Part shown: piece after piece, positions 1 through 5,844 of the stretch
Numbering within the stretch: position 1 is the stretch's first letter
How the letters are laid out: each line of letters begins with the position of its first letter
Position numbers and translations under genes: made by a program
Assembly (NCBI GenBank): GCA_030592105.1
Contig: JAUVKE010000131.1
Location: 1-7,084, forward strand
Source of the DNA: Desulfobacteraceae bacterium
Lineage (GTDB): Bacteria > Desulfobacterota > Desulfobacteria > Desulfobacterales > BuS5
Length of the DNA stretch: 7,084 nt
Direction: 5' to 3'
The notes under the pieces: model-generated
What the model saw: the letters and a program-made list of their open reading frames with translations, nothing else
Told to the model about the DNA's origin: nothing
Databases searched by the model: none

Positions 1-966
1 CCGTTAACTATTGACGGACAAGTCTTCGATAAACAGACCATCAAAAAAAACAGGCAGGTTTTTGAACTCAAGCCCAGGATGATTGCTGATCGCACTCCTC
101 GAATTCAGGTGTTCCCACTTTTTGAATCCAAACCCGGTGTTACAAGGCTGCGGTTTCCAAAGGATGCCTTTCGCATGACCGACAGAATGGAATTTATAAA
201 TGTAAACACCAACACTGTGGATGAAAAAATGACGAGGCAGTTTACACAGGCTCTGAAACAGGCAGAGTTTCTGTTTCCCGCAAAACTTGTTGCCGGTAAG
301 GTCTCGATCTTAAAGCCCTTTGATGAAGGATTTTTCATTGTTGATGCCGGAGGTGATCTTTTTCAAATAAAGCGGGCAAAGGGGCAGCCGGTCATAGTTA
401 AAATTACAATACCAGCCGGTATCAACATCAGAAGCATCAAGATATCAGAGAATAAAAAAAAGGAAATTTACGGCATGCTTCTTTCCCAAAAAGGGGACAT
501 CTACCTTATTACATACGACAAGTATCGGCTTATAAAAATGCCGCTTATAAACTATGACCCTGACACCATGGATTTTAAACTGCTCATTAATCCGCTTTAC
601 CGGACGGCTGTCTATTCCAATAATCATACGATTTATTCCGTGGCTATGGACAACCTGTATAGACCCGTTGCGCAATATCATCGGGTTATGTTTACCGGCA
701 AAAAAACCATGGCAGACAGGATCTTTGAAGTAATTTTTCCTTTTTACATAAAGACCACGGACAAAACGGGCGGTTATCTGCAGTTTAACACAGTTAGCAC
801 CGGGCGGCTTTTTTTCATCGGCAATGCCTTTTCGCTGCTTTTTGCCGTATTGATAATGCGCACAAGAAAGTTTGAATTAAAAAAAAACCGGTTTGATCTG
901 GCAGTTGTCATGTTCACAGGCCTGTATGGACTGATTGCCACATCAATAATTAACGCTGAACCGTGA
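1..966 (+). CDS. DUF4857-like membrane-anchored protein, 5' partial
   Basis: The reading frame is open from base 1 with no in-frame start that is clearly the true one, so the gene begins upstream; 321 residues are visible. The first internal ATG (position 79) lies inside the conserved region and is unlikely to be the start. I recognise DUF4857 from its pattern: FPLFES, then FR..DRMEFI..NTNTVDE, FPAKLVAG, DEGFFIVD and LFQIK, roughly over bases 109-380. The C-terminus has two hydrophobic segments (about 805-858 and 889-945) separated by a basic loop, so the protein is held in the inner membrane by its C-terminal end, probably with a large soluble domain outside the cytoplasm. Family members are about 380-420 residues from memory, so roughly 60-100 N-terminal residues are missing here. 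The function is unknown; relatives I recall sit next to ABC transporter genes, which would lie upstream of this window. Confidence 0.75.
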   Translation, partial: PLTIDGQVFDKQTIKKNRQVFELKPRMIADRTPRIQVFPLFESKPGVTRLRFPKDAFRMTDRMEFINVNTNTVDEKMTRQFTQALKQAEFLFPAKLVAGKVSILKPFDEGFFIVDAGGDLFQIKRAKGQPVIVKITIPAGINIRSIKISENKKKEIYGMLLSQKGDIYLITYDKYRLIKMPLINYDPDTMDFKLLINPLYRTAVYSNNHTIYSVAMDNLYRPVAQYHRVMFTGKKTMADRIFEVIFPFYIKTTDKTGGYLQFNTVSTGRLFFIGNAFSLLFAVLIMRTRKFELKKNRFDLAVVMFTGLYGLIATSIINAEP

Positions 967-994
967 CTTCAATCAGCCAAAAAGGAAAAAATTA

Positions 995-1804
995 ATGAGA
1001 ATAATACAATCACAGATATTCGCTATTCTTTTTATGGTCGTTTTTTTATTTGTCCCGCAAGTGGCTTTTAGTCATTTAGTCTGGATAAACGCTACAGATT
1101 ACACTCCAACTTATTATGAAAAATTTGGCGCGCATACAAAAATCTACTTTGGTTATGGGCATAAATATCCTGTCCATGATTTCATAGAAGCAAAACGCCT
1201 GACAGAATTTACATGCAGCAGTCAAGAAAATAAAGGAAAAAAACTAAAACCTGGTTCCGGAGGTTTTCTTGCAACTGCTCTTACATTTAAAGAGCCCGGC
1301 TTTTATATTGTTGCCGCTGCAGTAGAGCCCGGGTTTTATACAATCTATGAGAAGAAAGGCAAAGTATGCCATCATAAAGGCTCCATGACAGGACTGGAAG
1401 GGGTTATTTCAAGTCTGTACCATGAACGATATGCAAAGGCTCTTATTAATGTTGGAGAAACAGACAGCGCCTTCTTTTTAACACCTGTCGGGCACAAGGT
1501 AGAGATAATTCCAATGCAAAACCCGGCCAAACTGAAAACAGGGGATTTCCTTGATCTTAAAGTCCTGCTTGACGGCAAACCTGCGAGGTACTTCAAGGTG
1601 TATGCAACATACAACGGTTTTTCCACTGATGATGACTTTGCATACGCTACTGGAACCGATGCAAAGGGCATGACAAAAATTAGAATTTTGCATTATGGCT
1701 CATGGCTTGTCAAGGCTGATATCAAAATGATAGCGCCGGATGAATTAAAGGACAGGTGCAGACAGGTTCATTACACAGCCACATTAACCTTTGAGGTTGA
1801 ATAG
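995..1804 (+). CDS. DUF4198 (NikM-like) secreted protein
   Basis: This 269-residue protein has a signal peptide (residues 1-26: MRIIQ, a hydrophobic core, then AFS), with predicted cleavage leaving His27 as the mature N-terminus in HLVWIN. A conserved His right after the signal peptide is typical of DUF4198, a family related to the NikM subunit of nickel/cobalt transporters, where the N-terminal His helps bind metal. Other family-like motifs are GYGHKYPVHDF (53-63), GHKVEIIPMQNP (166-177), TGDFLDLKVLLDGKPA (182-197), GSWLVKAD (235-242) and a closing beta-strand TATLTFEV. Extra possible ligands are Cys74, Cys125, the pair His126-His127 and Cys255. The product is periplasmic or envelope-attached, probably a metal-binding or carrier protein. 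An AAAGGA ribosome site lies about 8 bases before the ATG. The gene follows the DUF4857 gene by 28 bases, so the two are probably cotranscribed. The metal and exact role are not shown by the sequence. Confidence 0.85.
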   Translation: MRIIQSQIFAILFMVVFLFVPQVAFSHLVWINATDYTPTYYEKFGAHTKIYFGYGHKYPVHDFIEAKRLTEFTCSSQENKGKKLKPGSGGFLATALTFKEPGFYIVAAAVEPGFYTIYEKKGKVCHHKGSMTGLEGVISSLYHERYAKALINVGETDSAFFLTPVGHKVEIIPMQNPAKLKTGDFLDLKVLLDGKPARYFKVYATYNGFSTDDDFAYATGTDAKGMTKIRILHYGSWLVKADIKMIAPDELKDRCRQVHYTATLTFEVE

Positions 1805-1895
1805 AACCCAAAAAATTTTATGGTGTATTTTTTTGCTCCCTTCATGCCTCCATATAACTATTTTAACTTTTTTTAAGAGGATTTAAGAGGAGTAA
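1805..1895 (+). promoter_or_regulatory. 91-bp intergenic gap, possible internal promoter
   Basis: This is the longest non-coding stretch in the window, between the DUF4198 gene and the TonB2-type genes. It is very A/T-rich. A TATAAC hexamer at 1853-1858 could be a -10 element, but the T-rich sequence about 17 bases upstream is a poor -35. No Fur-like, NikR-like or other inverted-repeat operator is visible. No GC-rich hairpin followed by a T run is present, so read-through from upstream is likely. The gap allows independent expression of the motor genes, but the promoter call is weak. Confidence 0.25.
1872..1891 (+). promoter_or_regulatory. Duplicated Shine-Dalgarno sequence before DUF3450
   Basis: The ten bases TTTAAGAGGA occur twice in exact tandem (1872-1881 and 1882-1891), and the second copy extends into AAGAGGAG. 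The second copy ends only about 3-4 bases before the ATG at 1896; the first sits about 14 bases away. The strong purine-rich site supports the ATG at 1896 over the in-frame ATG at 1920, which has no ribosome site. Confidence 0.7.
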
Positions 1896-2684
1896 ATGAC
1901 TAAGTTTTTGTTGTATAAAATGGTTTATTTTACCATAGCAGTATTTTTAATATTTCATCAGTCTGGCCTTAGACTCTCCATTGCCGGCACAGAAACGTTT
2001 GAGATACAGCAGCAGGTTATAAAAACAATTGATGTGTGCCGACAGACCCAGATAAAAGAAGATGCCTGGGAGGGCGAAAAGGCTGAGCTGCTGGCCAGGC
2101 TCCAGGGGCTTCATGCAGAGGAAAAACATCTGGGCAAAGTTAAAACAGATGCCGCAAAACAGCTTAAAATGCATCAAAGGCTTGTTTATGAAGCAGAAAG
2201 AAAGATAAAGGAAGCCGAGTTAATCCGCGCGCAGATGCAGTCTTATCTGGAATCGATAATCGTAAGCCTTGAAGATGATCTAAAGCTGGATTTACCCTTT
2301 CTAATTGAGGAACGTACCAACAGAATTGCATCTGTTAAAAGTTTGCTTTCCCGGCCGGATAAATCGGCTGCCGAAAAGTACAGAAGGGTTATGGAAGCGC
2401 TTCAAATAGAAACTGAATACGGGCGTACTGTGGAAGTCTACCAGAAAACCATAGACTTAAATAAGCAGCCCACTCTTGTGGACATCCTGAGGATGGGCAG
2501 ATTGTCTCTATATTTCCAGGCTATTGATGGTAAAACTGCAGGGAAATATGATCGAGCTGCAAAGGCATGGATACAATTGCCGTCTCGATATCAGCGGGAT
2601 ATTAAAAAGGCCGTCAAGATGGCCATGCATGAAAAAACATTAGGCCTGGCAAGGCTGCCGGTTGGGAGGATTATAGTTCCATGA
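1896..2684 (+). CDS. DUF3450 periplasmic coiled-coil protein of TonB2-type cluster
   Basis: This 262-residue protein starts with a hydrophobic signal segment (about residues 8-30, ending near LSIAG). A long charged heptad-like coiled coil follows (about 50-115). The conserved DUF3450 region comes next: DLPFLIEER (132-140), RIASVKSLLSRPDKSAAEKYRRV (143-165), EYGRTVEVY (174-182), VDILRMGRLSLYFQAIDG (195-212) and a C-terminal RLPVGRI. These motifs and the length match the family closely. DUF3450 proteins regularly precede ttpC-exbB-exbD-tonB genes in Vibrio- and Shewanella-type TonB2 clusters. Their biochemical role is not established; a periplasmic partner of TtpC is a reasonable inference because both carry coiled coils. 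The stop overlaps the next start as ATGA, indicating translational coupling. Confidence 0.9.
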   Translation: MTKFLLYKMVYFTIAVFLIFHQSGLRLSIAGTETFEIQQQVIKTIDVCRQTQIKEDAWEGEKAELLARLQGLHAEEKHLGKVKTDAAKQLKMHQRLVYEAERKIKEAELIRAQMQSYLESIIVSLEDDLKLDLPFLIEERTNRIASVKSLLSRPDKSAAEKYRRVMEALQIETEYGRTVEVYQKTIDLNKQPTLVDILRMGRLSLYFQAIDGKTAGKYDRAAKAWIQLPSRYQRDIKKAVKMAMHEKTLGLARLPVGRIIVP

Positions 2685-4120
2685 AGCATCTGTTTTTTTT
2701 GAATTTGACTTTTCTGAATTTGATTTTTTTGGGTTTGACTCTTCTGGGTTTGACTTTTTTGGCAGGCATCTGTACCGCCCATGCAGCCGACATGCGGGCA
2801 GCTTCCATAAAGGCCATGGCAGAGCATGAGAATATGCAGGAAGAGGCAAAAAAAAGCGCTGAACAAATTTTTAAAGATCGTTTTTCTTTAGAAAAAGAGA
2901 CTGACCGTGTACGAATTAATATTAAAGCTCTCGGTACGGATATAGAAACCCTCAATTCCAATATTAAAGATCTGCAGGAAAAAGAGGTTGAGCTCGCTGC
3001 GCAGCAATCGGACAACATGATGGATTTGCGTGAGATAACAGGCACGGCGCGGATATTTGCAAAGGATCTCGAATCAATTCTGCGGCAGTCTCAATGCACA
3101 GCCCGTTTCCCTGACCGAATATTCCCTCTGAAAGCAATTATGAAAAGTGATCACTTCCCGGGCATGGATGATTTCAAGACCATTTCCAGTCTTTTTTTTC
3201 AGGAAAAGGAATTTTCCGGCGAAGTCTCTTTGTATCAGGGAGATTATGTGGATCGCTCCGGGGCCAGGCAAAGAGGAGATATTTTAAGTATCGGCAAATT
3301 CACAGCCGCATACCGGACGGATAAAGAGACCGGATTTTTAAGATTTTCAGAAGCCGGCGGAAAACTTGCAGCGTTGCCGGCTCTCCCTTCCTGGTCTGTC
3401 AGGCATAACCTGAATAAATATATGGATGGTAAATCAGAGGATGTCTGGCTCGATTTTTTTGGTGGAGCAGCCTTGCGCCAGATTACGCATAAATTGACAA
3501 TTATGGAAAGAATAACCAGCGGCGGCCCCATTGCATGGCCGATTATTATTATTGGTTTTTTTGCTCTTCTAATAGTAATAGAGCGGACTATTTATTTAAG
3601 GGGTGTCCATGCCAACACAGACTTGATCATGGGGGAAGTAAACGCTTTGGCTCTTCAGGGGCAATGGCGTGAATGTGACAGGATAATAAAAGATAAAAAA
3701 GGCAGGCCGGTCTATAATGTCTTAAAGGCCGGACTTGGAGCAAGGGCGGAAGAACGTGAAACTCTGGACAGTATTCTGCAGGAAGCAATCTTAAAAGAGC
3801 TGCCCGGTCTGGAACGATTTTTGCCCGCCTTAAACATTATGGGTGCGGTTGCTCCCCTGCTTGGACTTTTGGGCACCGTGACCGGCATGATTGGAACCTT
3901 TCATGTGATCACCCTGTACGGCACCGGTGATCCCCGCATGATGTCAGGAGGTATTTCCGAAGCAATGGTGACCACCATGCTCGGTCTTAGTGTGGCTATT
4001 CCCATCATGCTGGCTCATACCTTTCTGAGCCGTCAGGTAGATCATATTGTCGGGGATATGGAAGAAAAGGCAGTGGCCTTAACCAACATTATTAACAGAG
4101 AAATAACCTTTATTGATTAA
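2681..4120 (+). CDS. ttpC: TtpC-like fused periplasmic/ExbB-type proton channel protein
   Basis: The 479 residues form three parts. A long Leu/Phe-rich signal peptide (1-35) ends AHA before Ala36. A periplasmic region (36-270) begins with a coiled coil (about 40-118) and continues as a globular domain. A complete MotA/TolQ/ExbB domain spans 275-479. Transmembrane segments are about 282-300 (WPIIIIGFFALLIVIE), 382-408 (ALNIMGAVAPLLGLLGTVTG) and 428-450. Thr399 (GTV) and Glu427/Thr432 (GGISEAMVTT) match, by eye, E. coli ExbB Thr148, Glu176 and Thr181, so the channel residues are intact. The cleaved signal peptide fits the N-out topology of ExbB proteins. In Vibrio, TtpC is an extra subunit needed by the TonB2 system. 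A GGGAGGA ribosome site at 2664-2670 lies 10 bases before the ATG, which overlaps the DUF3450 stop. The repeat-built signal peptide is described separately. Confidence 0.9.
   Translation: MKHLFFLNLTFLNLIFLGLTLLGLTFLAGICTAHAADMRAASIKAMAEHENMQEEAKKSAEQIFKDRFSLEKETDRVRINIKALGTDIETLNSNIKDLQEKEVELAAQQSDNMMDLREITGTARIFAKDLESILRQSQCTARFPDRIFPLKAIMKSDHFPGMDDFKTISSLFFQEKEFSGEVSLYQGDYVDRSGARQRGDILSIGKFTAAYRTDKETGFLRFSEAGGKLAALPALPSWSVRHNLNKYMDGKSEDVWLDFFGGAALRQITHKLTIMERITSGGPIAWPIIIIGFFALLIVIERTIYLRGVHANTDLIMGEVNALALQGQWRECDRIIKDKKGRPVYNVLKAGLGARAEERETLDSILQEAILKELPGLERFLPALNIMGAVAPLLGLLGTVTGMIGTFHVITLYGTGDPRMMSGGISEAMVTTMLGLSVAIPIMLAHTFLSRQVDHIVGDMEEKAVALTNIINREITFID
2702..2761 (+). repeat. Four 15-bp tandem repeats encoding the TtpC signal-peptide core
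   Basis: Four consecutive 15-base units (2702-2716, 2717-2731, 2732-2746, 2747-2761) encode NLTFL, NLIFL, GLTLL and GLTFL. Units differ by one to four bases: the first codon is AAT in two units and GGT in two, and TTG is invariant at the second codon. A run of eight T lies just upstream (2693-2700). Because the period is a multiple of three, gain or loss of a unit would change signal-peptide length by five residues without a frameshift. Confidence 0.9.
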
Positions 4121-4136
4121 GGGCTCGCTCAAAAAC

Positions 4137-4142
4137 GGGGGA
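4137..4142 (+). promoter_or_regulatory. Ribosome-binding site supporting TTG start of exbB
   Basis: GGGGGA ends 7 bases before the TTG at 4150. The nearby ATG at 4142 is in another frame and stops within eight codons. The next in-frame ATG (residue 28) would remove most of the first membrane segment. TTG at 4150 is therefore the best start, and it may keep ExbB translation lower than that of its neighbours. Confidence 0.7.
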
Positions 4143-4149
4143 TGAACCA

Positions 4150-4764
4150 TTGGAATTTATATTAAATGCCTATGAGTATCTTGGCTCCGGCGGCATTATT
4201 ATACTCCCTATCATTATTTGCTCTTTTTTGATGTGGTGGCTCATAATTGAGCGTATACTCTACTTCAGAAACATGACTAAAAACGATGTGGATCTGCACC
4301 AGGCAATTATAATGCTAAGAGCCGACCATGGGCCGAAGACTGGGTTGAAGACTGGACCGGATTACAAACCCGGCCTTTGTGCCGGAGTTGTGCTGGAGTT
4401 TCTCAATAAACGAACCATGGATAAAAAACTGGATCAGGGAATTCTATATTTATGTGTCATGCAAAAGAGACACAACATTAAAAAATATATAAGAATGATC
4501 GCTGTGCTGGCCGCAGTTGCCCCCCTGTTTGGGCTTTTAGGCACAGTATCCGGCATGATGACAACCTTTGATGTAATCTCTCTATTCGGAACAGGCAACG
4601 CCAAAGCCATGGCTGGTGGCATCTCCGAGGCTATGATTACAACCCAGAGCGGACTTGTTGCAGCAATACCCGGTCTTTTAATGAGCGGTTTTTTATCACG
4701 CAGGGCAACTTTTATGGAAAATCGACTTGATGAACTGATTTTACTTATGAACAGGAATCTTTAA
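4150..4764 (+). CDS. exbB: ExbB2-type biopolymer transport protein (MotA/TolQ/ExbB family)
   Basis: This 204-residue inner-membrane protein has three segments: about 14-36 (GGIIILPIIICSFLMWWLIIER), 114-137 (IRMIAVLAAVAPLFGLLGTVSG) and 161-182 (AMITTQSGLVAAIPGLLMSG). Thr132 of GTV, Glu160 of GGISE and Thr165 match the conserved E. coli ExbB positions Thr148, Glu176 and Thr181 by eye alignment. It is shorter than E. coli ExbB (244 residues) and resembles the compact ExbB2 of TonB2 systems. With ExbD it forms the proton-driven stator that energises TonB. Compared with the channel half of the upstream TtpC-like protein, it has nearly the same TM2 and TM3, so the two are paralogues. The cytoplasmic loop carries a short repeat-like insert, GPKTGLKTGPDYKPG (61-75). 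A 29-base gap separates it from the TtpC gene; exbD follows without a gap. Confidence 0.92.
   Translation: MEFILNAYEYLGSGGIIILPIIICSFLMWWLIIERILYFRNMTKNDVDLHQAIIMLRADHGPKTGLKTGPDYKPGLCAGVVLEFLNKRTMDKKLDQGILYLCVMQKRHNIKKYIRMIAVLAAVAPLFGLLGTVSGMMTTFDVISLFGTGNAKAMAGGISEAMITTQSGLVAAIPGLLMSGFLSRRATFMENRLDELILLMNRNL
4330..4353 (+). repeat. Two 12-bp tandem units in the ExbB cytoplasmic loop
   Basis: Units 4330-4341 and 4342-4353 differ only in the second codon (CCG against TTG) and encode GPKT and GLKT; a degenerate third unit encodes GPDY. The repeat is short and in frame, within the loop between TM1 and TM2. Confidence 0.6.
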
Positions 4765-5187
4765 ATGATAAATGTAAGACAATCTCTACGAAGAAGTACA
4801 GGTACAACAGATATAAATATTACACCGCTTATTGACATGGTTTTTATCCTTTTGATTTTTTTTATGGTTACCACAAGCTTTGTAAAAGAAACCGGTGTAG
4901 ATATAAACCGCCCCTCTGCATCAACTGCAATACTCAAGGACAAGGGCAATATACTGATCGGTGTGGATCAAACGGGTCTGATCTTTATGGAGAAAAAGCA
5001 GATAGATATCCGGAGTGTCAGGGCTCATGTGGAAAGAGCTCTGGCCGATACTCCGGCAGGGTCGGTAATTATTGTGGCCGACAAGATCAGTCATACAGGT
5101 GTTGTGGTTCAGGTTATGGATCAGTGCCGTCTCGCCGGTGCACAAAAAGTGAGTATTGCAGCGTCAAAAAAAGACAGCGGGGAGTAG
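4765..5187 (+). CDS. exbD: ExbD biopolymer transport protein
   Basis: This 140-residue protein has the standard ExbD/TolR plan: a short basic cytoplasmic N-terminus, one membrane segment (about 22-40, PLIDMVFILLIFFMVTTSF) and a periplasmic domain. Asp24 in LIDMVF is the membrane Asp that, in E. coli ExbD (Asp25), is needed for proton use. DINITPLID is the usual lead-in, and periplasmic motifs such as VIIVADK (99-105) and VVVQVMDQCRLAGAQKVSIA (111-130) fit the family. The ATG follows the exbB stop directly (TAA then ATG) with AGGAA about 7 bases upstream, so it is probably translated by the same ribosomes. It pairs with ExbB and the TtpC-like subunit. Confidence 0.95.
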   Translation: MINVRQSLRRSTGTTDINITPLIDMVFILLIFFMVTTSFVKETGVDINRPSASTAILKDKGNILIGVDQTGLIFMEKKQIDIRSVRAHVERALADTPAGSVIIVADKISHTGVVVQVMDQCRLAGAQKVSIAASKKDSGE

Positions 5188-5844
5188 ATGTATTTCAAAA
5201 CATCTCAAAGCTATGTTAAAGCCGGGATACTTGCCCTGATTGTTAATCTTTTTTTATTTGCAGCACTGCCGAATCTCGTTGATCGCAAATTTCCCGAAAG
5301 TGATATTGAAAGTGTTATGCCGGTGAGTTTCACACGTATTGCGCCTAAAAAAAAGCCGCCTGATCGAGAAGAGGAAAAACCACCGGAAAAACAGACTCCC
5401 CCCAAACCTGCTCCCATGGCCAGTATGCAGCATAAGTCCGTTATGAAGCGGATAGTAAAAATGGAGCAGATGGATTTTGAAATCAATCTTAACCTGAATC
5501 AGGGCATACCTGTGGCCATGCCTCCGGCTCCATTTGCGTTTAAAGATTTTTATAATCAGGGCGAGGTGGATCAAAGACCTGTTCCGGTTTTTAAAATAAA
5601 GCCCGTTTATCCATATCGTGCCAAGCGGCTGAACATTGCCGGAGAAGTAGATGTTAAATTTTTGGTGGATAAAAATGGCAGGGTAAGCCGCATAACCATA
5701 TTAAAATCAACCCCGCCGGGAATTTTTGATGACAGCGTACGAAAGGCGCTTGCAGCATGGAAGTTTTATCCAGGCAAGGTCAAAGACCGTATGGTTTCAA
5801 CCTGGGTAATCACGACCATTGAGTTTAATCTGGATGGAGTATGA
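5188..5844 (+). CDS. tonB: TonB2-type energy transducer TonB
   Basis: This 218-residue protein has one N-terminal membrane anchor (about 11-28, KAGILALIVNLFLFAALP). A Lys/Pro/Glu-rich linker follows (53-76, with KKKPP and KPPEKQTPPKP), and a TonB C-terminal domain spans about 133-216. That domain shows KPVYPYRAKRLNIAGEVDVKF (138-158), DKNGRV (161-166), ILKSTPPGIFDDSVRKAL (171-188) and AWKFYPGK (190-197). The short linker matches TonB2-type proteins (about 206 residues) rather than E. coli TonB (239). The C-terminal domain should contact the TonB box of an outer-membrane receptor; no receptor is in the window. The start lies directly after the exbD stop (TAG then ATG), with GGGGAG only 3 bases upstream of the ATG. 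The anchor lacks the Ser and His residues of E. coli TonB; Asn20 sits at the His position. Confidence 0.93.
   Translation: MYFKTSQSYVKAGILALIVNLFLFAALPNLVDRKFPESDIESVMPVSFTRIAPKKKPPDREEEKPPEKQTPPKPAPMASMQHKSVMKRIVKMEQMDFEINLNLNQGIPVAMPPAPFAFKDFYNQGEVDQRPVPVFKIKPVYPYRAKRLNIAGEVDVKFLVDKNGRVSRITILKSTPPGIFDDSVRKALAAWKFYPGKVKDRMVSTWVITTIEFNLDGV

Noticed and set aside
1372..1693. Minus-strand open frames opposite the DUF4198 gene
   Set aside because: They are shadows of a well-matched family protein and lack a domain or operon context.
1809..1835. Possible terminator hairpin between an A6 run and a T7 run
   Set aside because: The stem is almost all A/T pairs and has no following T tract, so it would be too weak to end transcription.
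1805..1895. Fur-box or NikR-box operator
   Set aside because: I looked for GATAAT-type repeats and GTATGA/TCATAC half-sites in the gap and found none convincing.
2591..3045. Minus-strand open frames with Lys/Ser/Asn-rich repeats opposite the TtpC start
   Set aside because: They are the antisense of the 15-bp signal-peptide repeats and the coiled coil. They overlap well-supported plus-strand genes and have no recognisable domain.
4142..4165. ATG at 4142 as the exbB start
   Set aside because: It is in a different frame from exbB and reaches a stop within eight codons.
3521..4764. Flagellar stator (MotA/MotB) or TolQ/TolR instead of ExbB/ExbD
   Set aside because: A TonB with a clear C-terminal domain follows, with DUF3450 before and a TPR gene after. 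No OmpA-like peptidoglycan-binding domain, TolA, TolB or Pal is present.
5211..5574. Minus-strand open frames opposite tonB
   Set aside because: They mirror the Lys/Pro-rich linker of a clearly recognised TonB and show no family motif.
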